55,290 nucleotides of DNA from Anaerolineales bacterium (GTDB lineage: Bacteria; Chloroflexota; Anaerolineae; Anaerolineales; Villigracilaceae): the NCBI GenBank assembly GCA_020060235.1, contig JAGVAO010000260.1:1-55290 (forward strand), read 5' to 3'. Below, piece after piece: positions 6,426 to 14,657 of the stretch. The notes under the pieces are model-generated. The model was not told the origin of the DNA and ran no database searches. It worked only from the letters and a program-made list of their open reading frames with translations. Both the position numbers and the translations under genes were made by a program. Within the stretch, counting starts at the first letter, position 1; the number at the start of each line of letters is the position of its first letter.

Positions 6426-9400
6426 ATGATGACCGAAGCCCTCAAGGAAACAGAAGCACCCCCAACCGAAGAAAACCAGTCAACCCGCTGGCTCGACGGG
6501 CCGCTCTCGCCCGCCTTTCCGTGGCTGACGCGCGAAGTCTTGCTGTTCGCCATCCTTATCATCCTGGCTGCGGCAACACGCTTCTACGACCTCGAAACGC
6601 GCGTCATGAGCCATGACGAAAGCCTGCACACCTATTACTCGTGGACATTTTCGCAGGGTCAGGGCTACGTTCACAACCCGATGATGCACGGGCCGCTGCA
6701 ATTTCACATGCTGGCCTTCATCTACTTCATGTTTGGTGCCAGCGACTTTACCGCCCGCATCCCGGCAGTTCTGTACAGCATCGCCACAATCTGGGCACTG
6801 TGGCACTGGCGCGGCTACCTCGGGCGCGTCGGCGTGCTTGTCGCCGGGGCGATGATGCTCATTTCGCCCTACATGCTCTACTACGGGCGCTACGTCCGCA
6901 ACGAGGCCTTTGTCGGCCTGTTCGGCCTGCTGACCCTTTTCGCCGTCCTGCGCTACCTTGAAACCGGACGCAACAAATACCTCTACCTGCTATCGGCGGC
7001 GACCGTGCTGCATTTCGCCGTCAAGGAAACCGCCTTCATTTATACGGCCCAATTGCTGATTTTCCTGGCGGGCTATTTTGTCATCCACATCCTGAGCGAA
7101 GACTGGGGCGATAAACAGGCCGAATTCAGCGGATTCATCTTCGGCCTGATTGCCGCCGTCATCGGCATTGGCGGTGCGCTGACCCTCGGCATCCTGAGCA
7201 ACAAACAGGGCGTCATCGGCGGGGATGAAACTGTCGCGCCCCCCATCCCCGGCGAAGAAATCGCCTTCGCCGCCTCAGGCTCAAATTTCTGGATATTACT
7301 ACTGGTGATTCTCGGCCTGGTCGGGATGATTGCCGCCGGGTACTTCCTCATCCGCGGCTTTTCCCTGGAGCGCGTCCGCGAGGAGCGCGCCCTCGACTTG
7401 CTGATGACTCTCGGCACGCTGATTCTGCCCCTGCTGGCGCCCATCCCGATTGCGCTGGTCGGCTTCAACCCGATGGACACCTCGCCCGAGGGCATCCTGC
7501 ACATCCTGATGTTTGTCATCCCGATTGGCCTGGTTTCGCTTGGCATCGGCTTCTGGTGGAAGTGGGATGTCTGGTGGCGGGCGGCGCTGCTCTTTTACGC
7601 CATTTTCACCGTCTTTTACACATCGCTCTTTACCAACGGGGCCGGATTTTTCACCGGCCTGGTCGGTTCGCTCGGATACTGGCTCGAACAACAGGGCGTC
7701 GAACGCGGCAGCCAGCCCTGGTATTACTACATCCTGATTCAAATCCCCATTTACGAGTTCCTGCCCTTCATCGCCAGCCTGCTCGGCCTGGCCATCGGCT
7801 ACAAACGCTTGCGCCAGGCCCGCGAAAAACTGGACGAAGTTTCGCACAACCTGCCCAACACCTTCAGCCTGCTGGCCTGGTGGTCTTTCTCCAGCATCAT
7901 GGCTTTTAGCATCGCCGGTGAAAAAATGCCCTGGTTGACCTACCACATCGCCCTGCCGCTCATCCTGCTTGGCGGCTGGGCCATCGGCAACATTATCGAG
8001 AAAACCGACTGGCAGGAAGTCCGCCAGAAAAACGGATGGCTGGCCCTGGGCCTGCTGGCCCTGTTCACCGTCAGCATCGTTGGTATGGTCGCCGCCTGGC
8101 TGCAAGAAGTGCGCCCGTTCAGCGGAAGTGAAATCGTCCAACTCCAGGCCACCACCTCCTTTGTGCTGGCCCTGGTCGGCTTCCTCGGCAGCGGATTTGG
8201 CCTCCTCCGCCTGCTCGAAGGCTGGCGGCTCAGGCAACTGGCCTACCTCAACGCCCTGGTGATTTTCGCCCTGCTGGCCATACTGACGGTGCGGGCCTCC
8301 TTCCGCGCCACCTACATCACCTATGACAGCGGACGCGAGTATCTTGTCTATGCGCATGGGTACACCGGCAACAAGGACATCCTGCGCCAGGTCAAGGAAC
8401 TTTCCAACCGCACCACCGGCGGCATGGATATTATCGTCGGCTATGATGACGAGGTCTCCTGGCCCATGTCCTGGTATATGCGCGAGTACCGCAACGCCCG
8501 CTTCTACGGCGGCCAGCCGGGACGCGACCTGCGCGAGGCCCCGGCCATTATCGTCGGCGACCGCAACTTCTCCAAACTCGAACCCATTGTCGGCGACGCC
8601 TATTACCGCTTCGATTACGTCCGCATGGTCTGGCCCAACCAGGATTACTTCAACCTGAACGCCGAGCGCGTGCGCAACGCCCTGACCGACCAACGCATCC
8701 TGGCGGGCATCTTCGACATCTGGCTGCACCGCGACTTCACCCGCTACGGACAGGCCACCGGCCAGACCTCCGTCACTGATGAAAACTGGCAGCCCTCCGG
8801 GCGGATGCGGCTCTACATCCGCAAAGACGCCGCCGCGTCCATCTGGCAGTACGGCTCGGTGCCAACCTCGGCTGCCGTCTCAGACCCCTACGAGGGCAAC
8901 ACCATCCTGCTGCCCGCCGAACTGGTCTTCGGCGAATTTGGCAGCGAAGCCGGGATGTTCAACGCCCCGCGCGGCCTCGCCCTCGCACCCAACGGCAACC
9001 TGTACGTCGCCGACTCGCGCAACCACCGCATCCAGCAATTCAGTCCCGACGGTCAGTTGGTCGGCTCATGGGGCGTCTTTAGCGGCCTCGAAACCAGCAG
9101 CGCTCCCATCGGCACCTTCAACGAGCCTTGGGGCGTGGCCGTCGGGCCGGACGGTTCGGTGTACGTCACCGACACCTGGAATCACCGCGTGCAGAAATTC
9201 AGCGCCAGCGGTGAACCGATTACCATGTGGGGCGTCTTCGGCCTGACCGATACTTTCGGCGCGCTGTACGGCCCACGCGGCATCACCGTTGACCGCCAGG
9301 GACGGGTCTTCGTCGCCGATACCGGCAACAAGCGCATCATGATTTACGATAGCGACGGCAATGTCCTCGACCAGTTCGGCGGCGAGGGTTTCGCCGCAGG

Positions 9401-9797
9401 CCAGTTCTACGAACCGGTGGACGTCAAACTGGACTCCAACGGCTATGCTTACGTTACCGACACCTGGAATCGGCGCGTTCAGGTCTTCTCTCCCGACAGC
9501 GACGGGCTGGGCTTCCGCCCGGTGCTCGAATGGCCGATTGCGGGCTGGTATAGCGAATCGCTCGAAAACAAACCCTACCTGACCATCCTGCCCAACGGCA
9601 ACGTGCTGGTGACCGACCCCGAAGCCTACCGCGTGATTGAGTTCACCCCCCTCGGGCAGTTCGTCCGCGCCTGGGGCGACTACGGCACGGAGCACTTCGC
9701 CTTCAGTCTGGTATCCGGCATTGCGGCAGACCGCGAGGGCAACGTCTGGGTCAGCGACGCGGGCGGCAACCGCCTGATGCGATTCAGGCTTCCATAA
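6426..9797 (+). CDS. PMT-type (GT39-like, Agl23/TIGR03663-like) multi-span membrane protein fused to NHL repeats
   Basis: 1123 residues. The N-terminal two thirds resemble lipid-linked sugar transferases of the protein-mannosyltransferase fold. The first loop has SHDESLHTYYSW and NPMMHGPLQFH, the acidic catalytic-loop style of this group, followed by many hydrophobic spans to about residue 640. After a soluble stretch, from about residue 833 come at least five NHL-type beta-propeller blades with repeated patterns such as PRGLALAPNGNLYVAD, NHRIQQF and PWGVAVGPDGSVYVTDT. The likely topology is a membrane enzyme with an extracellular propeller that binds protein or glycan. It may glycosylate surface proteins, but neither substrate nor reaction is shown. 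Start: two adjacent ATGs (6426, 6429), with a weak GGAAAAG upstream. Confidence 0.8.
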   Translation: MMTEALKETEAPPTEENQSTRWLDGPLSPAFPWLTREVLLFAILIILAAATRFYDLETRVMSHDESLHTYYSWTFSQGQGYVHNPMMHGPLQFHMLAFIYFMFGASDFTARIPAVLYSIATIWALWHWRGYLGRVGVLVAGAMMLISPYMLYYGRYVRNEAFVGLFGLLTLFAVLRYLETGRNKYLYLLSAATVLHFAVKETAFIYTAQLLIFLAGYFVIHILSEDWGDKQAEFSGFIFGLIAAVIGIGGALTLGILSNKQGVIGGDETVAPPIPGEEIAFAASGSNFWILLLVILGLVGMIAAGYFLIRGFSLERVREERALDLLMTLGTLILPLLAPIPIALVGFNPMDTSPEGILHILMFVIPIGLVSLGIGFWWKWDVWWRAALLFYAIFTVFYTSLFTNGAGFFTGLVGSLGYWLEQQGVERGSQPWYYYILIQIPIYEFLPFIASLLGLAIGYKRLRQAREKLDEVSHNLPNTFSLLAWWSFSSIMAFSIAGEKMPWLTYHIALPLILLGGWAIGNIIEKTDWQEVRQKNGWLALGLLALFTVSIVGMVAAWLQEVRPFSGSEIVQLQATTSFVLALVGFLGSGFGLLRLLEGWRLRQLAYLNALVIFALLAILTVRASFRATYITYDSGREYLVYAHGYTGNKDILRQVKELSNRTTGGMDIIVGYDDEVSWPMSWYMREYRNARFYGGQPGRDLREAPAIIVGDRNFSKLEPIVGDAYYRFDYVRMVWPNQDYFNLNAERVRNALTDQRILAGIFDIWLHRDFTRYGQATGQTSVTDENWQPSGRMRLYIRKDAAASIWQYGSVPTSAAVSDPYEGNTILLPAELVFGEFGSEAGMFNAPRGLALAPNGNLYVADSRNHRIQQFSPDGQLVGSWGVFSGLETSSAPIGTFNEPWGVAVGPDGSVYVTDTWNHRVQKFSASGEPITMWGVFGLTDTFGALYGPRGITVDRQGRVFVADTGNKRIMIYDSDGNVLDQFGGEGFAAGQFYEPVDVKLDSNGYAYVTDTWNRRVQVFSPDSDGLGFRPVLEWPIAGWYSESLENKPYLTILPNGNVLVTDPEAYRVIEFTPLGQFVRAWGDYGTEHFAFSLVSGIAADREGNVWVSDAGGNRLMRFRLP

Positions 9798-9821
9798 TAA
9801 CCCGCCAAAATCAAGAATCAA

Positions 9822-9861
9822 AAAAGGCCAGCAATCGGAAATATCCGATTGCTGGCCTTTT
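9822..9861. terminator. bidirectional terminator between convergent genes
   Basis: An 18-base arm (9822-9839, AAAAGGCCAGCAATCGGA) and its exact reverse complement (9844-9861) flank a 4-base AATA loop. A-runs and T-runs on the two sides make it work on both strands. It lies 24 bases after the stop of the PMT-NHL gene and 11 bases beyond the stop of pepD, so it ends both transcripts. Confidence 0.9.
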
Positions 9862-9872
9862 CCTTTGCAATG

Positions 9873-11330
9873 TTAGGTTCCGAAATCGACCGGCCTGGGC
9901 GCATACGACTCGAGCAGCGCCGACAGGAACTGCCAGACCCTCCCCACCGAAGGGATGTGCAGCCGCTCCTGCGGCGAATGCGGATTCTGGATGGTCGCGC
10001 CGACCGAAATCATATCCATGCCGCCAAAAATCGCGCCAATGATGCCGCATTCCAGCCCGGCATGAATCATCTCCACCTTTGGCTCGACCCCGAACAGGGA
10101 CTGATAAACCTCCCGGCTGCGGCGCAGCAAGGCCGAATCCATATCCGGCTGCCAGGACGGGTAACCGTCGCTGTGGCCCACCTGCGCCCCGGCCAGCAGG
10201 GCAATCGCGCTGATACGGGTTGTCAATGCCTCCAGGCGCGACATCACCGTGCCGCGCTGGCTGGTGACAATGTGCAGTTCGTCACCTCGAATTTCGGCTT
10301 TGGCAAAATTATTCGATGTCTCGACAAACCCGGCCGCCCCCGCCGACATATCCGCCACCCCGTGCGGGACAGACAGCAGCAACTGAATCAGTTTTTCGGT
10401 GCCAATTTCGCTGACCGCGCGTTCAGCCTCGCAAGCCTGCAGGCTGAGTGAAATGCCCGTCTCGACCCCGGCATATTCCAGGGCCAGGGTAGTCTCGAAC
10501 TCGCGCAAAACCGACTCGACCACCTCGTAATTCCCCGAGTCAAAGGCAACGCAGGCGTTCGCCTCGCGCGGGATGGCGTTATGCGCCGTACCGCCGTTCA
10601 GGGCCGCCACCCGCACCGGCACGCGCAGGCGGATGCGCTCAAGGGTGCGCGCCAGCAGGCTATTGGCGTTGGCGCGGTGCTTGTTGATATCGACGCCCGA
10701 GTGTCCGCCCTGCAGTCCGGCCACCCGCAGGCGATACGCCTGCCACTGGGTCAACGGCTCGAACCACAACCCCAGGCGAATGGTGGTCGTCCGCCCGCCC
10801 GCGCAGCCAACGATGAACACGCCTTCATCTTCCGAATCCAGGTTAACAAGAATCTTGCCCTGCGCAAAACCCGGCTTGAGCCGGTTGGCCCCGCCAATGC
10901 CGACCTCCTCTTCGACCGTGAAAAGCAGTTCGAGCGGCGGGCGGCGCAGCGAATCGTCCTCCGCCAGGGCCATCGCCAGCGCAATCGCAATCCCGTTGTC
11001 GGCGCCCAGAGTGGTGCCCTCGGCCCGCAGCCACTCGCCATCCACCAGCGGGCGGATGGGGTCTTTCAGGAAGTCGTGCTGCGATTCGGGCGTCTTCTCG
11101 CAGACCATGTCCATGTGGCCTTGCAGGATGACAACCGGAGCAGCTTCGCAGCCTGGGCTGGCTGGCACACGAATCAGCAGGTTGCCCGCCTCGTCCGTCT
11201 GCCGCGCAAACCCGCGCCCCTCGGCCCATTCCTGCAACCAGGCCGAAAGCGCCGCCTCGCGCCCCGTCCCGCGCGGAATAGCCGATACCTGCTCAAACAG
11301 TTCGATGATTTTTTTTGTCTGTGCTTCCAT
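9873..11330 (-). CDS. pepD: aminoacyl-histidine dipeptidase (peptidase D), M20 family
   Basis: 485 residues, the full length of PepD/Xaa-His dipeptidases, zinc enzymes that split dipeptides such as carnosine. Metal and catalytic motifs are present: QGHMDMVCEK with the first His ligand and catalytic Asp, LGADNGIA with the bridging Asp, and TVEEEVG with the general base and a Glu ligand. The lid domain carries GGHSGVDI and the distal motif AGLECGII also fits the family. The protein is cytoplasmic with no signal peptide. It is convergent with the PMT-NHL gene. The next gene on the same strand (phosphatase) begins 25 bases downstream of nothing shared: it lies upstream of pepD and could be co-transcribed with it. 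Confidence 0.92.
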   Translation of the reverse strand: MEAQTKKIIELFEQVSAIPRGTGREAALSAWLQEWAEGRGFARQTDEAGNLLIRVPASPGCEAAPVVILQGHMDMVCEKTPESQHDFLKDPIRPLVDGEWLRAEGTTLGADNGIAIALAMALAEDDSLRRPPLELLFTVEEEVGIGGANRLKPGFAQGKILVNLDSEDEGVFIVGCAGGRTTTIRLGLWFEPLTQWQAYRLRVAGLQGGHSGVDINKHRANANSLLARTLERIRLRVPVRVAALNGGTAHNAIPREANACVAFDSGNYEVVESVLREFETTLALEYAGVETGISLSLQACEAERAVSEIGTEKLIQLLLSVPHGVADMSAGAAGFVETSNNFAKAEIRGDELHIVTSQRGTVMSRLEALTTRISAIALLAGAQVGHSDGYPSWQPDMDSALLRRSREVYQSLFGVEPKVEMIHAGLECGIIGAIFGGMDMISVGATIQNPHSPQERLHIPSVGRVWQFLSALLESYAPRPVDFGT

Positions 11331-11354
11331 AAAAAGAGCCTTCCGAACGAGGTT

Positions 11355-11822
11355 TTATACCGCCCGATTTTGAGCATTTACCCCGGCAAGTTCCACAATG
11401 CGGGGCAGGCCGCTCTCAACCAGGCCGAGAATTTCTTCGACCAACCTTTGCGGATTTTCATCCCCCAGGGCCGGGTCAGGAATGTCATACGGCAGGCGGG
11501 CCGACATTTCGCTCAACAAATACACCCGCCCGGCTGCATCAGGGAATTCGAGTGCCAAGGCTTCCTTTTGCCCGCTTTCCATCACCAGCACCAGGTCAGC
11601 CCGGTCAAGCATCTCCGCCTTCAAGGCCAGCGAACGGTGCGCGGCAATTTCCGGCAGCCCGCTCCACGTCTCGAGACGGCGCGTCGCCGGAAATCCGTCA
11701 ACCGCCCACATTCCGGCAGAAGTCACCTGCCATTCCGCCGGGTCAAGCCTGGCGCGCAGGGCATACTCGACCAGCGGCGAGCGAAATTGGTTGGCGCGGC
11801 AAAGAACAAGGATGTTTGGCAT
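11355..11822 (-). CDS. low-molecular-weight protein-tyrosine-phosphatase-like protein
   Basis: 155 residues, normal for the LMW-PTP fold. The P-loop at the N-terminus reads LCRANQFRSP, keeping the C-x5-R-S signature (Cys8, Arg14) but differing from the usual CxGNxCRSP by Gly to Ala and second Cys to Phe. A late DPAL segment (in IPDPALGDENP) supplies the general-acid Asp. Such enzymes remove phosphate from tyrosine kinases of the Wzc type or from arginine in some Gram-positive relatives. One such kinase is encoded at 52081-54000, but the two genes are 40 kb apart and on opposite strands, so a pairing is only suggestive. Confidence 0.75.
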   Translation of the reverse strand: MPNILVLCRANQFRSPLVEYALRARLDPAEWQVTSAGMWAVDGFPATRRLETWSGLPEIAAHRSLALKAEMLDRADLVLVMESGQKEALALEFPDAAGRVYLLSEMSARLPYDIPDPALGDENPQRLVEEILGLVESGLPRIVELAGVNAQNRAV

Positions 11823-11921
11823 ATGAATTTAATGGCGTACGCAGGATTAAATCCGCAAACTCAACCTATTTTATCAAAGGAAAAGGCGCCCCCGGCCACG
11901 TTTGCAAAAACTGTCGGCGCG

Positions 11922-12806
11922 TCATGGTTTCCTGTTCTGCTTTTTGGGCCAGGAAGCCAATGAAACCGGGACAGTTCCAACCGCTTTGACAATCTCGGCG
12001 CAAACTGAGACGGTATGCGCATCAAGCGGCTGGAAACTGTAAAGATTTAAATCGCCGTGCGGTGTAATCCCTTGCAACGGGCCGGATAAAAATTTTAATT
12101 CGCCGTACTTGGGATGCCGCATTTGGATGATATTGTAGTTAATGAAAACATTTTCATCATGAAAAATCGGGGACTGCCAGTGTTCCCTGAAAAGCGGAAA
12201 ACGGTTGAGTTCCGGCAGGATGAGTTGGAAATACCAACTGCTCCGGTACTTAATCGTCATAGCCTTGTAGAGCAGCACCGTGCGACGGAAAAAAGAATGC
12301 GCATCTGCCCCCATCATCTTGCGCTGTGCCTCGAATTCCGGGGCCATCAGAATGCGAATAATATTAAACTGGGTAAGCAGGTGCGGGGCAAGCAGTTTTT
12401 CCGGCGCAGTATTATAAACAACCAGCAGGGCCGGGTTGGCGAACAGGACATCTCCGAAACAATCAGTAATAAATGCCGGTGTTTGCAGCCGGGCCAGGCT
12501 GTCACGAAGTTCCGCCAAGATAAGGTCGGGCTTGACGGTTGAATCCCCTATTTCGCTCTCCTCCACCCCCGTAGCGCACAACAAGAATGCCTCGCGTCCG
12601 CGAACGGACAGATTCAAGGCCTGGGACAGCCGCAGAAGCATATCCGGCTTCAAATTGACCTGGCGCCCCTGTTCGATTTTTTGCAGCGTCACCAGGGGTA
12701 TCCCGGCCCTTTCGGAAAGGTCATTCTGGGTCATGACCTCATCGAACTCATTGCGCTGCTCCTTGCGCAAACCGGCTACCAGGTTCCCAAACTCTTTCTT
12801 GTTCAT
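11922..12806 (-). CDS. XRE-family transcriptional regulator with MmyB-like ligand-binding domain
   Basis: 294 residues. The N-terminal helix-turn-helix (about residues 5-70) contains MTQNDLSERAGIPLVTLQKIEQG, typical of the XRE family. The rest (about 100-280) resembles the MmyB-like PAS-type ligand-binding domain with FITDCFGDVLFANPALL and a C-terminal FLSGPLQG-LNLYSFQPLD stretch. Related proteins bind fatty-acid-like ligands. AGGGAG lies just before the ATG. It is transcribed away from the NusG-like gene and the polysaccharide operon. An extended -10 box and an inverted repeat lie in the shared region, so it probably regulates itself and perhaps the operon. Confidence 0.82.
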   Translation of the reverse strand: MNKKEFGNLVAGLRKEQRNEFDEVMTQNDLSERAGIPLVTLQKIEQGRQVNLKPDMLLRLSQALNLSVRGREAFLLCATGVEESEIGDSTVKPDLILAELRDSLARLQTPAFITDCFGDVLFANPALLVVYNTAPEKLLAPHLLTQFNIIRILMAPEFEAQRKMMGADAHSFFRRTVLLYKAMTIKYRSSWYFQLILPELNRFPLFREHWQSPIFHDENVFINYNIIQMRHPKYGELKFLSGPLQGITPHGDLNLYSFQPLDAHTVSVCAEIVKAVGTVPVSLASWPKKQNRKP

Positions 12807-12880
12807 CGTTGCGCTCCCTTTTCCTACGACACAGGCCTGCCAAGCGGCAAAAACTGGCTATGGTCTAAAATGACCAATTA

Positions 12881-12912
12881 ATTATACCATTTTGATAACA
12901 ACGAGTGGTATA
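12881..12912 (-). promoter_or_regulatory. extended -10 promoter and likely operator of the XRE regulator
   Basis: On the minus strand TGGTATAAT (12889-12881) is a perfect extended -10 box about 75 bases before the regulator start. Its TGGTATA overlaps one arm of an inverted repeat on the plus strand: TATACCA at 12883-12889 and TGGTATA at 12906-12912, separated by 16 bases. A repressor dimer at this repeat would cover the promoter, which fits autoregulation. Confidence 0.5.
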
Positions 12913-12947
12913 GATGACATAAAAATTCAATAAACAACCGGGGATGT

Positions 12948-12978
12948 TTGATAAACTTATGAAAAGAGTGGATAGAAT
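12948..12978 (+). promoter_or_regulatory. candidate promoter of the polysaccharide operon
   Basis: TTGATA at 12948-12953 and TAGAAT at 12973-12978 face right, but the spacer is 19 bases, longer than ideal. It is the best rightward match before the NusG-like gene. It would give a leader of about 170 bases and lies 36 bases from the inverted repeat, close enough to be affected by the regulator. Confidence 0.35.
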
Positions 12979-13155
12979 AACAAAAAATTATTGTTTGTGA
13001 AATCGCCCCGTTTATTGTCCATCCTATATGTTTACAAATGTTTTTGCGGGGGCAATCAAAGAGGTGTACCCGGTATTCGTATCGCCCATCTAAAAAATCT
13101 TTTCACACCCGAAAAGTTGCTTTTGCGCGCCTGATAATTTCTGGCAAAAGAGAGT

Positions 13156-13677
13156 ATGCTGATGTCCCTGGCCTGGTATGTTTTACGCAGCAAGCCGAAC
13201 AAGGAAGATTTCTTCTTCGACCAGTTGCTGGCCCGCCGCCTGGAAGTTTTCCACCCGCGCATCCCGGTGCGGACGGTCAACCCGCGCGCGCGCAAAATCA
13301 GGCCGTACTTCCCCGGCTACCTGTTTGTGCGCGTTGACCTGGACGAAGTGAATGCATCCATTTTACACTGGATGCCCGGCTCAGCAGGTTTGGTCTGTTT
13401 CGACGCCATCCCCGCCAGCGTGCCCGAAAGCCTGATTAACGCCATCCGCCGCCGGGTGGAGGAAATCACCGCAGCCGGCGGTGAGCAGTTGGACGGCCTG
13501 GAACCGGGCGACCGGGTCAGAATTCAGGGCGGCCCGTTCAGCGGCTACGAAGCCATCTTCGACGCCGGTATCTCGGGCAATGAACGTGTGCGCGTCCTGA
13601 TACAATTCCTGCGCGGGCGCCAATTACCGGTCGAACTGCCGACCGGCTTTGTCCAGAAGAAAAAGCAGCCCGCCTGA
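13156..13677 (+). CDS. NusG-family specialised antiterminator (RfaH/UpxY/LoaP-like)
   Basis: 173 residues. A NusG N-terminal (NGN) domain covers about residues 1-105 (WYVLRSKPNKEDFF at the start, PYFPGYLFVRVDL in the middle). A KOW domain follows at about 120-165 (LEPGDRVRIQGGPFSGYEAIF). Core NusG normally sits beside secE and rplK. Here it is the first gene of a 42-kb polysaccharide locus, the usual place of RfaH, UpxY or LoaP paralogues that ride RNA polymerase and suppress termination in very long operons. The second ATG (13162) is better spaced from the AAAGAGAG sequence and may be the real start. Exporter permease gene follows about 100 bases later. Confidence 0.87.
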   Translation: MLMSLAWYVLRSKPNKEDFFFDQLLARRLEVFHPRIPVRTVNPRARKIRPYFPGYLFVRVDLDEVNASILHWMPGSAGLVCFDAIPASVPESLINAIRRRVEEITAAGGEQLDGLEPGDRVRIQGGPFSGYEAIFDAGISGNERVRVLIQFLRGRQLPVELPTGFVQKKKQPA

Positions 13678-13781
13678 AATTCCCCGGCAAGGGACTTCAC
13701 AGGCCAGCCGCCGACATCGCGAACACTCCCCCACTGACATCGAAAATGCCGATGTCGGCGGGGCGGATGCTTGGAAAAAAT

Positions 13782-14654
13782 ATGACCGATACGCTTGCAA
13801 AAAACACAACTGACGACTCCTGGGACATGATTATCCAGCCGCAGCGCGGGCTACTCGACCTGCGCCTGGCGGAACTTTGGAAGTACCGTGACCTGGTCAT
13901 GCTTTTCGTGCGCCGTGATTTCGTCGCCGTCTACAAGCAGACCATCCTGGGCCCGCTCTGGTATCTCATCCAACCCCTGCTGACGACGATTACCTTCACG
14001 GTCATCTTCGGCCAGATTGCCAGCCTGCCCACCGACGGCCTGCCGCAATTCCTGTTTTATATGTCCGGCACGGTGGTCTGGGCCTATTTTGCCGACTGCC
14101 TGAACAAGACATCGAATACCTTCGTGGGCAATGCCAACCTGTTTGGCAAGGTTTACTTTCCGCGCATGGCCGTGCCGGTTTCGATTCTCATCTCGAACCT
14201 GATTACCTTCGCCATCCAGTTCGGCATGTTCCTGGCCTTCGCCTTCTTCTTCGCCCTGCAAGGCTCCGACCTGACCCCCAACTGGACCTGGATTGCGCTC
14301 TCGCCCATCCTGCTGCTAATGATGGCCGGGCTGGGACTGGGCTTCGGTATCATCATCTCCTCGCTGACTACCAAGTATCGCGACCTGCGCTTCCTTGTCC
14401 AGTTTGGCGTGCAATTGCTGATGTATGCCACCCCGGTCATTTACCCGGTTTCGGCCATCCCGGCCCAATGGCAGTGGGTCATCCAAGTCAACCCGATGAC
14501 ACCCATCGTCGAGGCCTTCCGCTTTGCATTCCTCGGCGCAGGGACGGTTGACCTCGGCCACCTGCTCTACAGTTTTGGCTTCATGGTTATGGTTGTCTTC
14601 ATCGGGGCCGTCATCTTCAACCGCGTCGAGCAGACGTTTATGGATACGGTGTAG
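13782..14654 (+). CDS. wzm: ABC-2 polysaccharide export permease (Wzm/KpsM/TagG type)
   Basis: 290 residues from the ATG at 13782, which follows GGAAAA. An in-frame ATG at 13746 would add 12 unconserved residues. It has the ABC-2 permease pattern: an amphipathic N-terminus (LRLAELWKYRDLVMLFVRRDFVAVYKQ broken by motif spacing), then six hydrophobic spans, with the family segments TILGPLWYLIQPLL near the first span and NPMTPIVEAFR late. This protein forms the membrane channel that moves a finished, lipid-linked polysaccharide across the membrane. The matching ATPase (Wzt) is encoded 5 kb downstream at 19669, separated by sugar and acyl-CoA genes, whereas wzm and wzt are usually adjacent. Confidence 0.93.
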   Translation: MTDTLAKNTTDDSWDMIIQPQRGLLDLRLAELWKYRDLVMLFVRRDFVAVYKQTILGPLWYLIQPLLTTITFTVIFGQIASLPTDGLPQFLFYMSGTVVWAYFADCLNKTSNTFVGNANLFGKVYFPRMAVPVSILISNLITFAIQFGMFLAFAFFFALQGSDLTPNWTWIALSPILLLMMAGLGLGFGIIISSLTTKYRDLRFLVQFGVQLLMYATPVIYPVSAIPAQWQWVIQVNPMTPIVEAFRFAFLGAGTVDLGHLLYSFGFMVMVVFIGAVIFNRVEQTFMDTV

Positions 14655-14657
14655 TTT

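Larger units (their letters stand above)
12807..13155. other. 349-bp AT-rich control region between the divergent regulator and the polysaccharide operon
   Basis: No credible gene. It holds an extended -10 promoter facing left, an inverted repeat over it, a weaker promoter candidate facing right, and a small palindrome TGGTC-6-GACCA at 12861-12876. A leader of roughly 170 bases precedes the NusG-like start and contains an imperfect hairpin: CTTTTGC at 13120-13126 against GCAAAAG at 13144-13150, which would partly cover the ribosome-binding region. No ops-like GGCGGTAGC element was found. Confidence 0.6.

Noticed and set aside
7299-8729. Long minus-strand open frame (about 476 codons) opposite the PMT-NHL gene
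   Set aside because: It is antisense to a strongly supported gene and shows no domain-like pattern; GC-rich codon bias of the real gene keeps the opposite frame open.
9822-9861. Palindrome as a mobile repeat
   Set aside because: Its position between convergent genes with A- and T-runs on both sides makes a bidirectional terminator the simpler explanation.
12807-13155. Ops element or tRNA gene in the leader before the NusG-like gene
   Set aside because: No GGCGGTAGC-like sequence or cloverleaf was found; only weak hairpins and promoter candidates are seen.
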